NCBI GenBank assembly: GCA_036226585.1
Contig: CP108997.1
Span: 6,758,001 to 6,822,000 of the forward strand
Direction of reading: 5' to 3'
DNA from: Streptomyces sp. NBC_00708
GTDB lineage: Bacteria > Actinomycetota > Actinomycetes > Streptomycetales > Streptomycetaceae
DNA length: 64,000 bases
A program made the position numbers and the translations under genes. Position 1 is the stretch's first letter. Every line of letters begins with the position of its first letter. The notes below the pieces were generated by a model. That model saw only the letters and a list, made by a program, of their open reading frames with translations, did no database searches and was not told the DNA's origin. Positions 53,581-62,124 of this stretch are shown here, in pieces.

Positions 53581-54890
53581 GACAGGGTCCCCTTCGGATG
53601 GGCCGGGCGCGGCGCCCCGCCCGTGGTGAGCAGATCGCGCAGGTCGTCGGCCGGGCATCTGCCCCGGGCGACGTAGCGCTCGTGGAAGCCGGCGACCGCG
53701 TCCCGTACCGCCACGCTCGCGCCCAGCCGGGGGAGCGCCTCCAGGGCGAGCCGGAAGGAGACGTCCGCCGCCTGGCGCAGTTCCGGGTCGGCGAGGCCGT
53801 CACGGGCCGCCGCGGTCCACAGCGGATTGCGCGGAGCGGCGCCGGTGCCGGCGGTCTCGGCGAGCGGCTTGACGGTCCGGTACACCGTCTCGGCCGCCTC
53901 CGGGTCGTCGAACAGGGCGGTCGTGACGGCGAGCGGCACGATCCAGCCGTCGTCGCCGGGCTGTGCGTCGATCATGCGCAGCTCCAGGTGCCCGCGCGGG
54001 CGCACCGGCGGGAACAGCGTGGTGATGTGGTAGTCGAGGTCGCTCCGGTCCGCTCGCCGGGGCGCCCCGGACCGGATCCAGTCGCGGAAGGTGAGCCCGT
54101 CGGGGACGGCCCACGGCCCCTCTCCCCGTACGCACAGCACCGGCGTGTCCAGGACGTGCGCGGCCCAGGCGTCCCGGGGCGGGAGCTGCCCGTCCGGGGC
54201 GAGCGTCCGGTTCGGGTCCAGGGCGTCCCACAGGGACTGGCGCGTGGACCGCCAGGGCGTCGGCCGGCCCTCCCGGAACGGCGAGTTGGCGAACGCCGCC
54301 ACCAGGACCGCGCCCAGCAGATGGGTCAGCTGCCAGCGGCGCGCGTAGCCGAGCGGTCCGGGCTCCTCCTCCCCGGCGTCCAGGCAGACCTGGACGGAGG
54401 CGGTGGTGCACATCATGGCGCGGCCGGCCGGCCCCCACCGGTCGAGCGCCCGCTCCATGGCCTCGTACCGGGGCTCGCGCAGCAGTCGGCGCGGCTGCTG
54501 CCAGGGATCGACGCCGAGACCGGCCGGAACGAGGCCCAGCCCGTCCAGGGCGGTCCGTACGGCGATGAGATCGGCGGCGGTGTCGTCGACACACGCCATC
54601 AGGGAAGGGGCCGGGCGCGAGCTGAGCTCCAGCTGGCCGCCGGGTTCGAAGGTGAGCGCCGCGCTGAGCGGCAGCGCCCGGACGGCCGTCGCGGCCGCCT
54701 CCAGAAGGTGGGGCGGGACAGGGCGGTGCGGGTGGTCGCGGTCGTGCAGGAGCCATTCGAGTTCGACTCCCACCGTGCGCGGCGGACCCGTCTTGAAACA
54801 GATGCCGCGCAGTAAATCCTCCGCCTCGCCCTCATCGAGGGGCGGAGCGAGACCGCGCGGACCGTGGCCGCCGGGTGTGTCGGATGACAT
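53577..54890 (-). CDS. egtA: Glutamate-cysteine ligase EgtA, contains TTA codon
   Basis: A 437-residue ATP-dependent ligase of the GCS2 group that makes gamma-glutamylcysteine for EgtB. Landmarks are VGVELEWLLHD, LTFEPGGQLELSS, MCTTASVQVCLD and HLELRMIDAQPGD. AAGGAGG precedes the ATG. Codon 26 (54813-54815) is TTA, very rare in Streptomyces and read by the bldA tRNA. As this is the first gene of the operon, the TTA could make ergothioneine synthesis follow development. EgtE, the final lyase, is not in the window. Confidence 0.96.
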   Translation of the reverse strand: MSSDTPGGHGPRGLAPPLDEGEAEDLLRGICFKTGPPRTVGVELEWLLHDRDHPHRPVPPHLLEAAATAVRALPLSAALTFEPGGQLELSSRPAPSLMACVDDTAADLIAVRTALDGLGLVPAGLGVDPWQQPRRLLREPRYEAMERALDRWGPAGRAMMCTTASVQVCLDAGEEEPGPLGYARRWQLTHLLGAVLVAAFANSPFREGRPTPWRSTRQSLWDALDPNRTLAPDGQLPPRDAWAAHVLDTPVLCVRGEGPWAVPDGLTFRDWIRSGAPRRADRSDLDYHITTLFPPVRPRGHLELRMIDAQPGDDGWIVPLAVTTALFDDPEAAETVYRTVKPLAETAGTGAAPRNPLWTAAARDGLADPELRQAADVSFRLALEALPRLGASVAVRDAVAGFHERYVARGRCPADDLRDLLTTGGAPRPAHPKGTLS

Positions 54891-55082
54891 GCCGGGCCTC
54901 CTTGTTCCGATGCGTCCGTCCTACCCAAAGCCCTGCAAACGGATCGCACAAGAGTGCCTGGGGGATGCCTCGTCGATCACGGCCGGATCAGGCCGCGGCA
55001 TTCCTGTGCGCCGAATATTCGATTGTGTTCGATCCGGCAGGGCGCCGATCATGCCCCGTATGCACCATAAGGGGGAGGCGTC

Positions 55083-55925
55083 ATGAGCGCCCGGCTGCGC
55101 GGGATCGCACGCGAGACGGAGAACATCGTCCGGGCGGGTTCCTACCGCACGGGAAACGGCCGGGAAATCAGCATCGAAGAGGATCTGGCCGCCGCCCTCA
55201 CCGGCACGCGGCTGTACGGTCCCGAGCCGGTGCCCCTCGCCCCGCCGGACCGGGACCGGACCCCCGCCATCGAGGTCACGGGTGAGAGCAGCCTGCAGGC
55301 GGCCGCCCGGATGACCGGCGAGCGGCCGGGCGAGGTGGCTGTCCTGAACTACGCGTCCGCCCGCAACCCCGGCGGCGGGTACCTCAACGGCGCCCAGGCG
55401 CAGGAGGAGGCGCTGTGCCGGGGCTCCGCGCTGTACGCCACGCTGATGCGGGTGCCCGGCTTCTACGCCCACCACCGCGCCGAGCGCAGCGCGTTCTACA
55501 CCGACCGGGTCATCCACTCACCCGGTGTACCGGTCTTCCGTGACGACCGCGGAAGGCTGCTCGACACGCCGTACAGGGCCGGATTCCTCACCTCGCCCGC
55601 CCCCAACGCCGGGGTGATCCGCGCCAGGACCCCGCGGGAGGCGCACCGCATCCCCGCCGCGCTCGCCGCCCGCGCCGAACGGGTGCTGGAGGTCGCGGCG
55701 GTCTGCGGCTACCGCAGGCTGGTGCTGGGCGCGTGGGGATGCGGCGTGTTCCTGAACGACCCGGCCGAGGTGGCCGGTGCCTTCCGCGCGCTGCTCACCG
55801 GTGACGGCCGGTTCGCTGGCCACTTCGAGGAGGTGGTCTTCGGCATCCTCGGCCGCCGGGACGACTCGCCCACCCGGGTGGCGTTCGACCGCGTGTTCGC
55901 CGACCGGGCCCGACCCTCACCCTGA
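55083..55925 (+). CDS. TIGR02452 macrodomain protein, PARG-like
   Basis: A 280-residue protein of the TIGR02452 family, similar to bacterial poly(ADP-ribose) glycohydrolase. The PARG signature is visible as NPGGGYLNG (GGG at 97-99) and AQAQEEALCR (QEE at 107-109, with the catalytic Glu pair). A late LGAWGCGVFLNDPAEVA is the typical macrodomain phosphate loop. Predicted to remove ADP-ribose from proteins or nucleic acid. ATG 55083 with GGGGGAGG before it. Divergent from egtA. Confidence 0.9.
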   Translation: MSARLRGIARETENIVRAGSYRTGNGREISIEEDLAAALTGTRLYGPEPVPLAPPDRDRTPAIEVTGESSLQAAARMTGERPGEVAVLNYASARNPGGGYLNGAQAQEEALCRGSALYATLMRVPGFYAHHRAERSAFYTDRVIHSPGVPVFRDDRGRLLDTPYRAGFLTSPAPNAGVIRARTPREAHRIPAALAARAERVLEVAAVCGYRRLVLGAWGCGVFLNDPAEVAGAFRALLTGDGRFAGHFEEVVFGILGRRDDSPTRVAFDRVFADRARPSP

Positions 55926-55960
55926 CGTAGAGGGTGAGAGCCGGCCCCGGCCGGGAGGCT

Positions 55961-56422
55961 TCACGACCAGCCGTAACGCTCCCTCAGCCGCTCGACGACC
56001 AGGTCGAACCTGCCCCGGTCCAGGGCGCACGCCTCGCGCCGCATCCCGTCCTCGTGGACCCGGAGCACCCGGTCCAGGTCCACCCAGGAAGGCCGCCCCG
56101 AGCTGTCCCAGGGGCCCGCGCCCAGCGACACCCACTCCCGGTCCATGTCGTGCTGCTTGCTGGACAGCTGCACGGCCAGCAGCGTGCCCGTCGCCTCGCG
56201 CGCCACGACGAGGACCGGACGGTCCTTGCCGCGCCCGTCGTTCTCCTCGAAGGGCACCCAGGTCCAGACGATCTCCCCGGGGTCGGGGGCGCCGTCCCGG
56301 TCGGGGGCGTACGAGGTGCGGACCGGCCCCACGTCGAGCGGGTCGGCCTGGGCGGTGGCTGTGGAACCGGTGCGGCCGGGGAAGCCGGCCTCATTGCTGT
56401 CGGTACGGTGCTGGATCGTCAT
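55961..56422 (-). CDS. PemK/MazF-family protein
   Basis: A 153-residue protein. After a 45-residue N-terminal extension comes the PemK/MazF beta-barrel: PGEIVWTWVPFEEN, GRGKDRPVLVVARE and WVDLDRVLRV. Family members cleave mRNA as toxins; here no antitoxin gene is adjacent and the usual catalytic Arg/Thr positions cannot be judged by eye. It may be a stand-alone domesticated member. Divergent from the LacI gene. Confidence 0.75.
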   Translation of the reverse strand: MTIQHRTDSNEAGFPGRTGSTATAQADPLDVGPVRTSYAPDRDGAPDPGEIVWTWVPFEENDGRGKDRPVLVVAREATGTLLAVQLSSKQHDMDREWVSLGAGPWDSSGRPSWVDLDRVLRVHEDGMRREACALDRGRFDLVVERLRERYGWS

Positions 56423-56511
56423 CGCAACACCCTAGGTGCTGCCTCCGCGAACCCTTGGCGCAGGGCCGCCGCGCCGGGGCGTCGCCAGGGTCTGGAAGAC
56501 TGCCCGCAGCC

Positions 56512-57534
56512 ATGAGCCAGTTACCCGAGCAGCCCACCGAAGGCCCCGTCCCGACCAGCGCCGATGTGGCGCGTCTCGCCGGCGTCTCCCGGGCCACCGT
56601 GTCCTACGTCCTGAACAACAACGCGCAGGTGCGGATCAGTGATCAGACCCGCCGCCGGGTACGGGAGGCCGCCGACGAACTCGGGTACGTACCCCACGCG
56701 GCGGCCCGGACCCTGCGCGCCGGTCACTCCCGCATGGTGCTGCTGCCCACGGGCAACCTGCCGACCGGGCCCCTGCACCTGCGCTTCCTGCGCGAACTGG
56801 AGGCGGGGTTACGGCGCCTGGAGTACACGGTCGTCCAGTACGGCTCGCTCGGACTCGGCGCCGACGACGCCGCCCGCGCCTGGGCGGAACTGCGCCCGGC
56901 CGCCGTCATCGTGCCGGGTTCCGTCCCGCTCGCCCCGCGCGGCATAGCCGTGCTCCGGCGCTCCGGAGCCAAGGCGGTCATCACCCTGGGGCCCCAGCCG
57001 GTGGAGGGCGCCCACGCCCTGATCATGGATCAGCGGGAGGTCGGCGGCTGCGCGGTGCGCCATCTGATGGAGCGCGGCAGACGCAGCATCGGGGTGGTGA
57101 TACCCGAGGACGCCGCCACCGCCCTGTTCGCCGCCCCGAGGCTCGCCGGAGCCCGGGACGCCGCGCGGAACGGCGGCGCCCGCGTCGAGGTGCTGCCGCT
57201 GCGCTACGACGAGGAGTCGGCCGCGTCCCTGGCCGCCCGCTGGCCCGCACTCGGCCTCGACGCCGTCTTCGCGTACGACGACACCTACGCGATGCTCCTG
57301 ATGCGGGCGCTGCAGGACGCCGGGATCGAGATACCGGCCGAGGCCGCCGTGGTGGGCGCGGACGACTCGATGCTGGGACGGCTGCTGCGCCCCCGGCTCA
57401 GCAGCGTACGGATGGAACTGGCCACCGCGCAGCCACTGGCGGACCTGGTCGACCGGCTGGTACAGCACCCGCGGACCCCGCCCGAGCGCCATGACCTGCT
57501 CCGGGCCCGCACCGTGCGACGGGACTCCAGCTGA
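56512..57534 (+). CDS. LacI-family regulator, contains TTA codon
   Basis: A 340-residue LacI-type regulator. The helix-turn-helix at about 15-35 has TSADVARLAGVSRATVSYVL, followed by the hinge helix NAQVRISDQTRRRV and a periplasmic-binding-like sugar domain. Codon 100 (56809-56811, in GLRRLEY) is TTA, so full translation should depend on bldA. It has no sugar gene adjacent; the target is unknown. ATG 56512 is chosen at the family's normal N-terminus. Confidence 0.93.
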   Translation: MSQLPEQPTEGPVPTSADVARLAGVSRATVSYVLNNNAQVRISDQTRRRVREAADELGYVPHAAARTLRAGHSRMVLLPTGNLPTGPLHLRFLRELEAGLRRLEYTVVQYGSLGLGADDAARAWAELRPAAVIVPGSVPLAPRGIAVLRRSGAKAVITLGPQPVEGAHALIMDQREVGGCAVRHLMERGRRSIGVVIPEDAATALFAAPRLAGARDAARNGGARVEVLPLRYDEESAASLAARWPALGLDAVFAYDDTYAMLLMRALQDAGIEIPAEAAVVGADDSMLGRLLRPRLSSVRMELATAQPLADLVDRLVQHPRTPPERHDLLRARTVRRDSS

Positions 57535-57592
57535 ACCGGCACGCCAGCGCGGCGACGTGCGCCGCGCACGGCCCGTGCCTAGCGTCATGACC

Positions 57593-57922
57593 ATGAGCCA
57601 TCCGCAGAGTTACGAAATCCTCATCGTCCCCGAGTTCACCGACGACAAGGCCCCCGGGAACGGCAACGGCGCCACGGGGGCCAGCGTCAGGGGCGCGGCG
57701 GCCCGGGGCTCCGACGACGGGGGCCCCGGCGCCGCCATCCGCTCGGCCGTCGTCACCGCCACCGGCGAGACCGGCGAGACCGGCTACCCCCGGTACGCGG
57801 GGGAGGGCATCGTGGCCGACATCGACCCCGCGACGCGGACCGTCGAGGGCCTGCTCGTCGACGGCTCGGAACTCTCCTACGGGCTCTCGGCCCGTGTCGC
57901 CGAGCGGGCCACGGAAGCCTGA
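57593..57922 (+). CDS. Unknown small protein, 109 aa, likely leaderless
   Basis: A 109-residue soluble protein rich in Gly, Ala and Thr in its first half, and with DIDPATRTVEGLLVDGSELSYGL near the C-terminus, which looks like a small beta domain. No family recognised. ATG 57593 lies 7 nt after TAGCGT (57580-57585), the same -10 sequence and spacing as for sdhC, and no ribosome site is visible, so a leaderless mRNA is plausible. ATG 57587 is an alternative. Codon bias supports coding. Confidence 0.65.
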   Translation: MSHPQSYEILIVPEFTDDKAPGNGNGATGASVRGAAARGSDDGGPGAAIRSAVVTATGETGETGYPRYAGEGIVADIDPATRTVEGLLVDGSELSYGLSARVAERATEA

Positions 57923-57954
57923 GGGCCCATGGCCCGCCGGAGGGGCGGCGGCTG

Positions 57955-58338
57955 CTACTGCTGCCCCTCCGCCTTGCCCTTCTGCTCGGCCTCGATGGAC
58001 TTGCGGACCTCGTCCATGTCCAGGTTCCGCGCCTGGCCGATGACGTCCTCCAGGGCCGCCTCCGGCAGCGCGCCGGGCTGAGCGAAGACCGCCACGTTGT
58101 CCCGGACGATCATCAGCGTGGGGATCGACCGGATCTCGAAGGCCGCCGCGAGTTCCTGCTGCGCCTCCGTGTCCACCTTGGCGAAGACCAGGTCCGCGTG
58201 GCGCTCGGACGCCGCGTCGTAGACCGGGGCGAACTGCCGGCACGGGCCGCACCAGGAAGCCCAGAAGTCGATCAGGACGAAGTCGTTGTCGGTGACGACC
58301 TGGTCGAAGTTTTCCTTGGTGAGCTCTACGGTGCTCAT
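57955..58338 (-). CDS. trxA: Thioredoxin
   Basis: A 127-residue thioredoxin with the redox motif WCGPC (Cys30, Cys33) and cis-Pro in IRSIPTLMIV. The usual core is about 107 residues; an acidic/Gln-rich tail (KSIEAEQKGKAEGQQ) is added. It reduces protein disulfides in the cytoplasm. Divergent from a flavin disulfide-reductase homologue, though that is not a standard thioredoxin reductase. Confidence 0.94.
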   Translation of the reverse strand: MSTVELTKENFDQVVTDNDFVLIDFWASWCGPCRQFAPVYDAASERHADLVFAKVDTEAQQELAAAFEIRSIPTLMIVRDNVAVFAQPGALPEAALEDVIGQARNLDMDEVRKSIEAEQKGKAEGQQ

Positions 58339-58456
58339 GCGTTGCTACCTCTTCCTGTGCCCGTATGAGACGTGTCCCGGACAACGGTGCCCGGACTCGT
58401 GCTATTCCGCCCCTGCCCATGTGGCCGACACCCACACCCATGGACAGAATGGGCGC

Positions 58457-59893
58457 ATGACACATGCAGCGGAGCCCGTCGCGTACGACGTCGTGATCAT
58501 CGGGGCCGGTCCGGTGGGTGAGAACGTGGCGGAACGGACCCGGGCCGCCGGCCTGACCACCGCCGTCGTCGAGTCCGAACTGATCGGCGGGGAGTGCTCC
58601 TACTGGGCGTGCATGCCCAGCAAGGCCCTGCTGCGACCCGTCGTCGCCCGTGCCGACGCCCGCCGCGTCCCCGGCCTGAGCGGCGCCGTCCAGGGACCGC
58701 TGGACGCCGCCGCCGTCCTCGCCCACCGCGACGCGTACGCCTCGCACTGGAAGGACGACGGCCAGGCCGCCTGGCTCGACAGCATCGGCGCCGACATCTT
58801 CCGCGGCCACGGCCGGCTGACCGGGACCAAGCAGGTCACCGTCACCGCGCCCGACGGCACGGAACACCGGCTCACCGCCCGGCACGCCGTCGCCGTCTGC
58901 ACGGGCAGCCGCGCCGTCGTCCCCCGGCTGCCCGGCATCGAGGACGCCCGCCCCTGGACCAGCCGGGAGGCGACGAGCGCCAAGGAGGTGCCCGGCCGGC
59001 TCGTCGTGGTGGGCGGGGGAGTCGTCGGTGTGGAGATGGCCACCGTGTGGAACGCGCTCGGCTCGGACGTCACGATGCTCGTACGCGGCGAGGGCCTGCT
59101 GCCCCGGATGGAGCCCTTCGCCGGTGAGCTGGTCGCCGAGGCGTTGACCGAGGCCGGAGCGGACATCCGTACGGGTGTCTCGGCCACCGCCGTACGCCGT
59201 GCGGGTGGCGACGGCCCGGTCACCGTGGAACTCGACAACGGCGAGAGCGTCGAGGCCGACGAGGTCCTTTTCGCCACCGGCCGCGCCCCGCGCACCGACG
59301 CCCTCGGCCTGGAGACGGCCGGCCTCGAACCCGGCTCCTGGCTCACCGTCGACGACACCCTCCGGGTCGAGGGCACGGACTGGCTCTACGCGGCCGGCGA
59401 CGTGAACCACCGCGCGCTCCTCACCCACCAGGGCAAGTACCAGGCGCGCATCGCGGGCGACGCGATCGCCGCCCGAGCGCAGGGCAAGCCCCTGGACACC
59501 GCCCCCTGGGGCCCCCACGCGGCGACCGCCGACCGGGCGGCCGTCCCCCAGGTCGTCTTCACCGACCCGGAGGCCGCGTCGGTGGGCCTCTCCCTGGCCG
59601 AGGCGGAACAGGCAGGGCACCGGGTCCGCGCCGTCGACTACGACCTCGCGTCCGTGGCCGGCGCGGGGCTGTACGCGGACGGGTACCGGGGCCGTGCCCG
59701 CATGGTCGTGGACCTCGACCGGGAAGTCCTCCTGGGCGTCACCTTCGTCGGACCCGGCATCGGCGAACTGCTCCATTCGGCGACGATGGCGGTCGCGGGC
59801 GAGATCCCCCTCGCCCGTCTGTGGCACGTGGTTCCGTCGTACCCGACGATCAGCGAGATCTGGCTGAGGCTGCTGGAGACGTACCGGGGCTGA
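58457..59893 (+). CDS. Class I flavin disulfide-reductase homologue
   Basis: A 478-residue FAD/NAD(P) oxidoreductase of the lipoamide-dehydrogenase / mercuric-reductase class. The FAD site is GAGPVGEN (16-23), the redox disulfide Cys47/Cys52 is in GGECSYWACMPSK, and the NAD(P) site is VVVGGGVVGVEMATVW. At the dimer end the usual H-x-H-P-T-x-x-E is VPSYPTISE: the catalytic His is missing, so normal dithiol chemistry is doubtful. Substrate unknown. It lies divergent from thioredoxin. Confidence 0.87.
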   Translation: MTHAAEPVAYDVVIIGAGPVGENVAERTRAAGLTTAVVESELIGGECSYWACMPSKALLRPVVARADARRVPGLSGAVQGPLDAAAVLAHRDAYASHWKDDGQAAWLDSIGADIFRGHGRLTGTKQVTVTAPDGTEHRLTARHAVAVCTGSRAVVPRLPGIEDARPWTSREATSAKEVPGRLVVVGGGVVGVEMATVWNALGSDVTMLVRGEGLLPRMEPFAGELVAEALTEAGADIRTGVSATAVRRAGGDGPVTVELDNGESVEADEVLFATGRAPRTDALGLETAGLEPGSWLTVDDTLRVEGTDWLYAAGDVNHRALLTHQGKYQARIAGDAIAARAQGKPLDTAPWGPHAATADRAAVPQVVFTDPEAASVGLSLAEAEQAGHRVRAVDYDLASVAGAGLYADGYRGRARMVVDLDREVLLGVTFVGPGIGELLHSATMAVAGEIPLARLWHVVPSYPTISEIWLRLLETYRG

Positions 59894-59901
59894 GACGCGG
59901 A

Positions 59902-59929
59902 CGGGCGGGCCCCGTGTGGGGCCCGCCCG
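59902..59929. terminator. 12-bp hairpin after the flavin reductase gene
   Basis: Perfect arms 59902-59913 and 59918-59929, 4-nt loop, between converging genes. Confidence 0.8.
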
Positions 59930-59959
59930 CTTCGCGTGGCCGACGGAGGACGACGGCGA

Positions 59960-60838
59960 TCAGGCCGGAGGCGCGCTGTCGCTGGTGGTGACGCGGACGT
60001 GGTCGACGACAAGTTCGCTGGGGAAGGCCGTGTTGCCGTCGGGGTCGCCGGGCCAGTAGCCGCCGACCGCGAGGTTGAGGATGAGGAAGAACGGCTTGTT
60101 GAAGGCCCAGGCGTTGCCGTTGGTGTCGGCCGGGGTGCGGTGCTGGTAGACGTTCCCGTCCACCGACCAGGTGATGGAGTCGGGGGCCCAGTCGATGGCG
60201 AAGGTGTGGAAGTCGTCGGCGAAGGCCTGGCCGTTCGGCAGGGTGTAGCCCGCGCCGATGCCGCCCGAGCCGGAGTAGCCGGGGCCGTGCAGGGTGCCGT
60301 GCACGGTGGAGGGCTCGAAGCCGACGTTCTCCATGATGTCGATCTCACCCGAGTTGGGCCACCCGACCTGCCCGATGTCGTCGCCGAGCATCCAGAAGGC
60401 GGGCCACATGCCCTGGCCGCGCGGGATCTTCATGCGCGCCTCGACATGCCCGTATGCCTGGGTGAACTTGCCGGAGGTGTTGAGCCGGGCCGAGGTGTAT
60501 TCACAGGTGCCGTACCAGCACTGGTAGTTGGAGGGGTTCTCCTTGCGGGCGGTGATGACCAGATGCCCCTGGCCGTCCAGAGCGGCGTTGTTGTTGCCCG
60601 AGGTGTAGTACTGCCGCTCGTGGTTGTTGACGTTGTCGCCGGTCTCGATCTGCCACTTGCTGCCGTCGACGGCCGAACCGGCCGGGCCGTCGAACTCGTC
60701 CGAGAACGTCGTCGCGGCGGCGGCGACCCCTTCCGGCTGCCTGGGGGCGCCCGACGCGAGGCCGGACGTGGTGGCGACCAGGGCGAGTACGGAGAGAGCG
60801 GGGACCAGGAGACGCCTGGTCAGGTGGGGGGAGTTCAT
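59960..60838 (-). CDS. Secreted GH16 beta-glucanase
   Basis: A 292-residue secreted glycoside hydrolase family 16 enzyme. Signal peptide about 1-31. The catalytic motif GEIDIMENVG (Glu165, Asp167, Glu170) matches laminarinases and lichenases; WPAFWMLGDD and FHTFAIDWAPDSITW are also standard. Substrate probably beta-1,3-glucan. ATG 60838 has GGAAGGA upstream. No binding module is attached. Confidence 0.94.
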   Translation of the reverse strand: MNSPHLTRRLLVPALSVLALVATTSGLASGAPRQPEGVAAAATTFSDEFDGPAGSAVDGSKWQIETGDNVNNHERQYYTSGNNNAALDGQGHLVITARKENPSNYQCWYGTCEYTSARLNTSGKFTQAYGHVEARMKIPRGQGMWPAFWMLGDDIGQVGWPNSGEIDIMENVGFEPSTVHGTLHGPGYSGSGGIGAGYTLPNGQAFADDFHTFAIDWAPDSITWSVDGNVYQHRTPADTNGNAWAFNKPFFLILNLAVGGYWPGDPDGNTAFPSELVVDHVRVTTSDSAPPA

Positions 60839-60933
60839 GAACGTTCCTTCCCGTGCGGGACGGGGACATGTGATGTGGCATGCATATGACAAGTGGGGGC
60901 ATGGCCATCACGTGGGGGGATGATGGTGCTTTA

Positions 60934-60960
60934 GTTCACTACGTGATTTAAGAAGTGAAC
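60934..60960. promoter_or_regulatory. Inverted repeat GTTCACT-N13-AGTGAAC upstream of GH16
   Basis: Two 7-bp inverted arms (60934-60940 and 60954-60960) lie in an unusually AT-rich patch about 100 bp upstream of the GH16 start. It is likely an operator or part of the promoter. It could also fold as a weak hairpin. Confidence 0.45.
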
Positions 60961-61010
60961 CATCGGGGTGTCAAGGCTCCGGTACGGACAACAGTTCTTG
61001 CACATCGGGC

Positions 61011-61613
61011 TCATGGCGCACCCCCGTCCGCCTCCCGTCCCCCAGGCCCGCTGGCGAGCGGGCGCCCGGCGCGCAGGTTCCAGCGCCCCGATCGGCCGCT
61101 CAGCTCCGTCAGCGTGAGCGGGGTGACGTCGAGGCGCCAGAACGCCTGCGGCGGCAGCTCCAGCGCGTGGACCACGGCCGCGCGCACCAGGGACGGTTCG
61201 GCGACGGCCAGCACCCGGCCGGCACCGTTCAGCGAGTCGAGCCAGGCCCCCGCCCTGGCGCACAGGCCGAGCAGCGACTCGCCCCCGTGCGGGGCCGCCG
61301 CGGGGTCGGCCAGCCAGGCCGCGACCCCTTCCGGCTCCCGCGCGCTCACCTCGTCCAGGCGGTCACCTGCCCACCGCCCCAACTCCCAGTCACGCACCGC
61401 AGATTCGGCCGCCGAGGGCAGCCCCAAGGCCTCCGCCGTGCGTGCGCACCGCTCGGACGGACCGTGCACCGCCCGGTCCGCGTGCGGCACGGATGGCGCG
61501 GCCTGCCGGGCCGCCCGCAACCCCGACGCGTCGAGCGTGGCGTCGCCGGCGAACCGGGCCTCCCGCAGCGCCGCGTTCATCGCCGGTGAGATCAACATCA
61601 CCCGTACCGTCAT
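61011..61613 (-). CDS. Histidine-phosphatase-fold protein without catalytic His
   Basis: A 200-residue protein with the layout of histidine phosphatases (CobC/PhoE type): PSERCARTAEALG holds the second Arg and AAPHGGESLLGLCARAGAWL is a standard helix. But the first motif, normally RHG, is SPA (about 9-11), and the second His region reads VAEPSLVRA instead of VSHGGVIRA. Both catalytic His are thus gone. It lies divergent from the cobalamin-riboswitch-controlled cbtB-cbtA genes, so a cobalt- or B12-related binding role is possible. GAGGG precedes the ATG. Confidence 0.8.
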   Translation of the reverse strand: MTVRVMLISPAMNAALREARFAGDATLDASGLRAARQAAPSVPHADRAVHGPSERCARTAEALGLPSAAESAVRDWELGRWAGDRLDEVSAREPEGVAAWLADPAAAPHGGESLLGLCARAGAWLDSLNGAGRVLAVAEPSLVRAAVVHALELPPQAFWRLDVTPLTLTELSGRSGRWNLRAGRPLASGPGGREADGGAP

Positions 61614-61707
61614 ACCCGCCCTCAACTCCCGGAACATGGGCCTCGCGGCCAAGCACACCATGGCATCCGGACCCCACGGGTCGCTTGTAAGGGGCATGGC
61701 GGTGCCC

Positions 61708-61825
61708 GGTGCCCAGGGGGTATGGTCGCGGCGACATGACGAGGGTGTGACGGAAGTCCGGTGAGAATCCGGCACGGTCGCGCCACTGTGTACCCGCACG
61801 CGTGCGGGGAGTCAGACCCGGCACC
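61708..61825 (+). ncRNA. Cobalamin (B12) riboswitch
   Basis: The characteristic blocks are all present: GGTGCC (61708-61713) pairs with GGCACC (61820-61825) as the outer stem; then AAGTCCGGTGAGAATCCGG in the core, the B12 box GCGCCACTGT (61780-61789) and GGGGAGTCAGACCC near the end. It precedes cbtB by 51 nt. High adenosylcobalamin should shut off cbtB-cbtA. Confidence 0.95.
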
Positions 61826-61876
61826 TTCGTCTCAGGCACCACGATCGGGACGCGTGTTCCCACAGGAGGTTCTGCC

Positions 61877-62092
61877 ATGGCGCAGACTGCTGCCCCCGCC
61901 ACCGGCGCATCCGCCATCACCCCCATCTCCCTGAAGGCCATCGCCCCTTGGGCGGTCTTCTTCGGCATCCTCATGCTCGTCCTGCTCTACTTCGTCGGCG
62001 CCGAGCAGGGCGCCACCGCCCTTATCTCGGGCGAGGGCGTCCACGAGTGGGTGCACGACGGCCGTCACCTCCTCGGTTTCCCCTGCCACTGA
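61877..62092 (+). CDS. cbtB: Cobalt transporter subunit CbtB
   Basis: A 71-residue membrane protein with one hydrophobic segment (about 25-45) and a C-terminal metal-binding tail HEWVHDGRHLLGFPCH, both standard for CbtB, the small partner of the CbtA cobalt importer. AGGAGG lies before ATG 61877. Controlled by the riboswitch directly upstream. Confidence 0.93.
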   Translation: MAQTAAPATGASAITPISLKAIAPWAVFFGILMLVLLYFVGAEQGATALISGEGVHEWVHDGRHLLGFPCH

Positions 62093-62124
62093 ACGACTTG
62101 CCGGCTGATCCAGGGGAATCCCAC

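Noticed and set aside
55961..56422. Complete toxin-antitoxin module
   Set aside because: Only a PemK/MazF-like protein is visible; no antitoxin-like small gene flanks it on the same strand.
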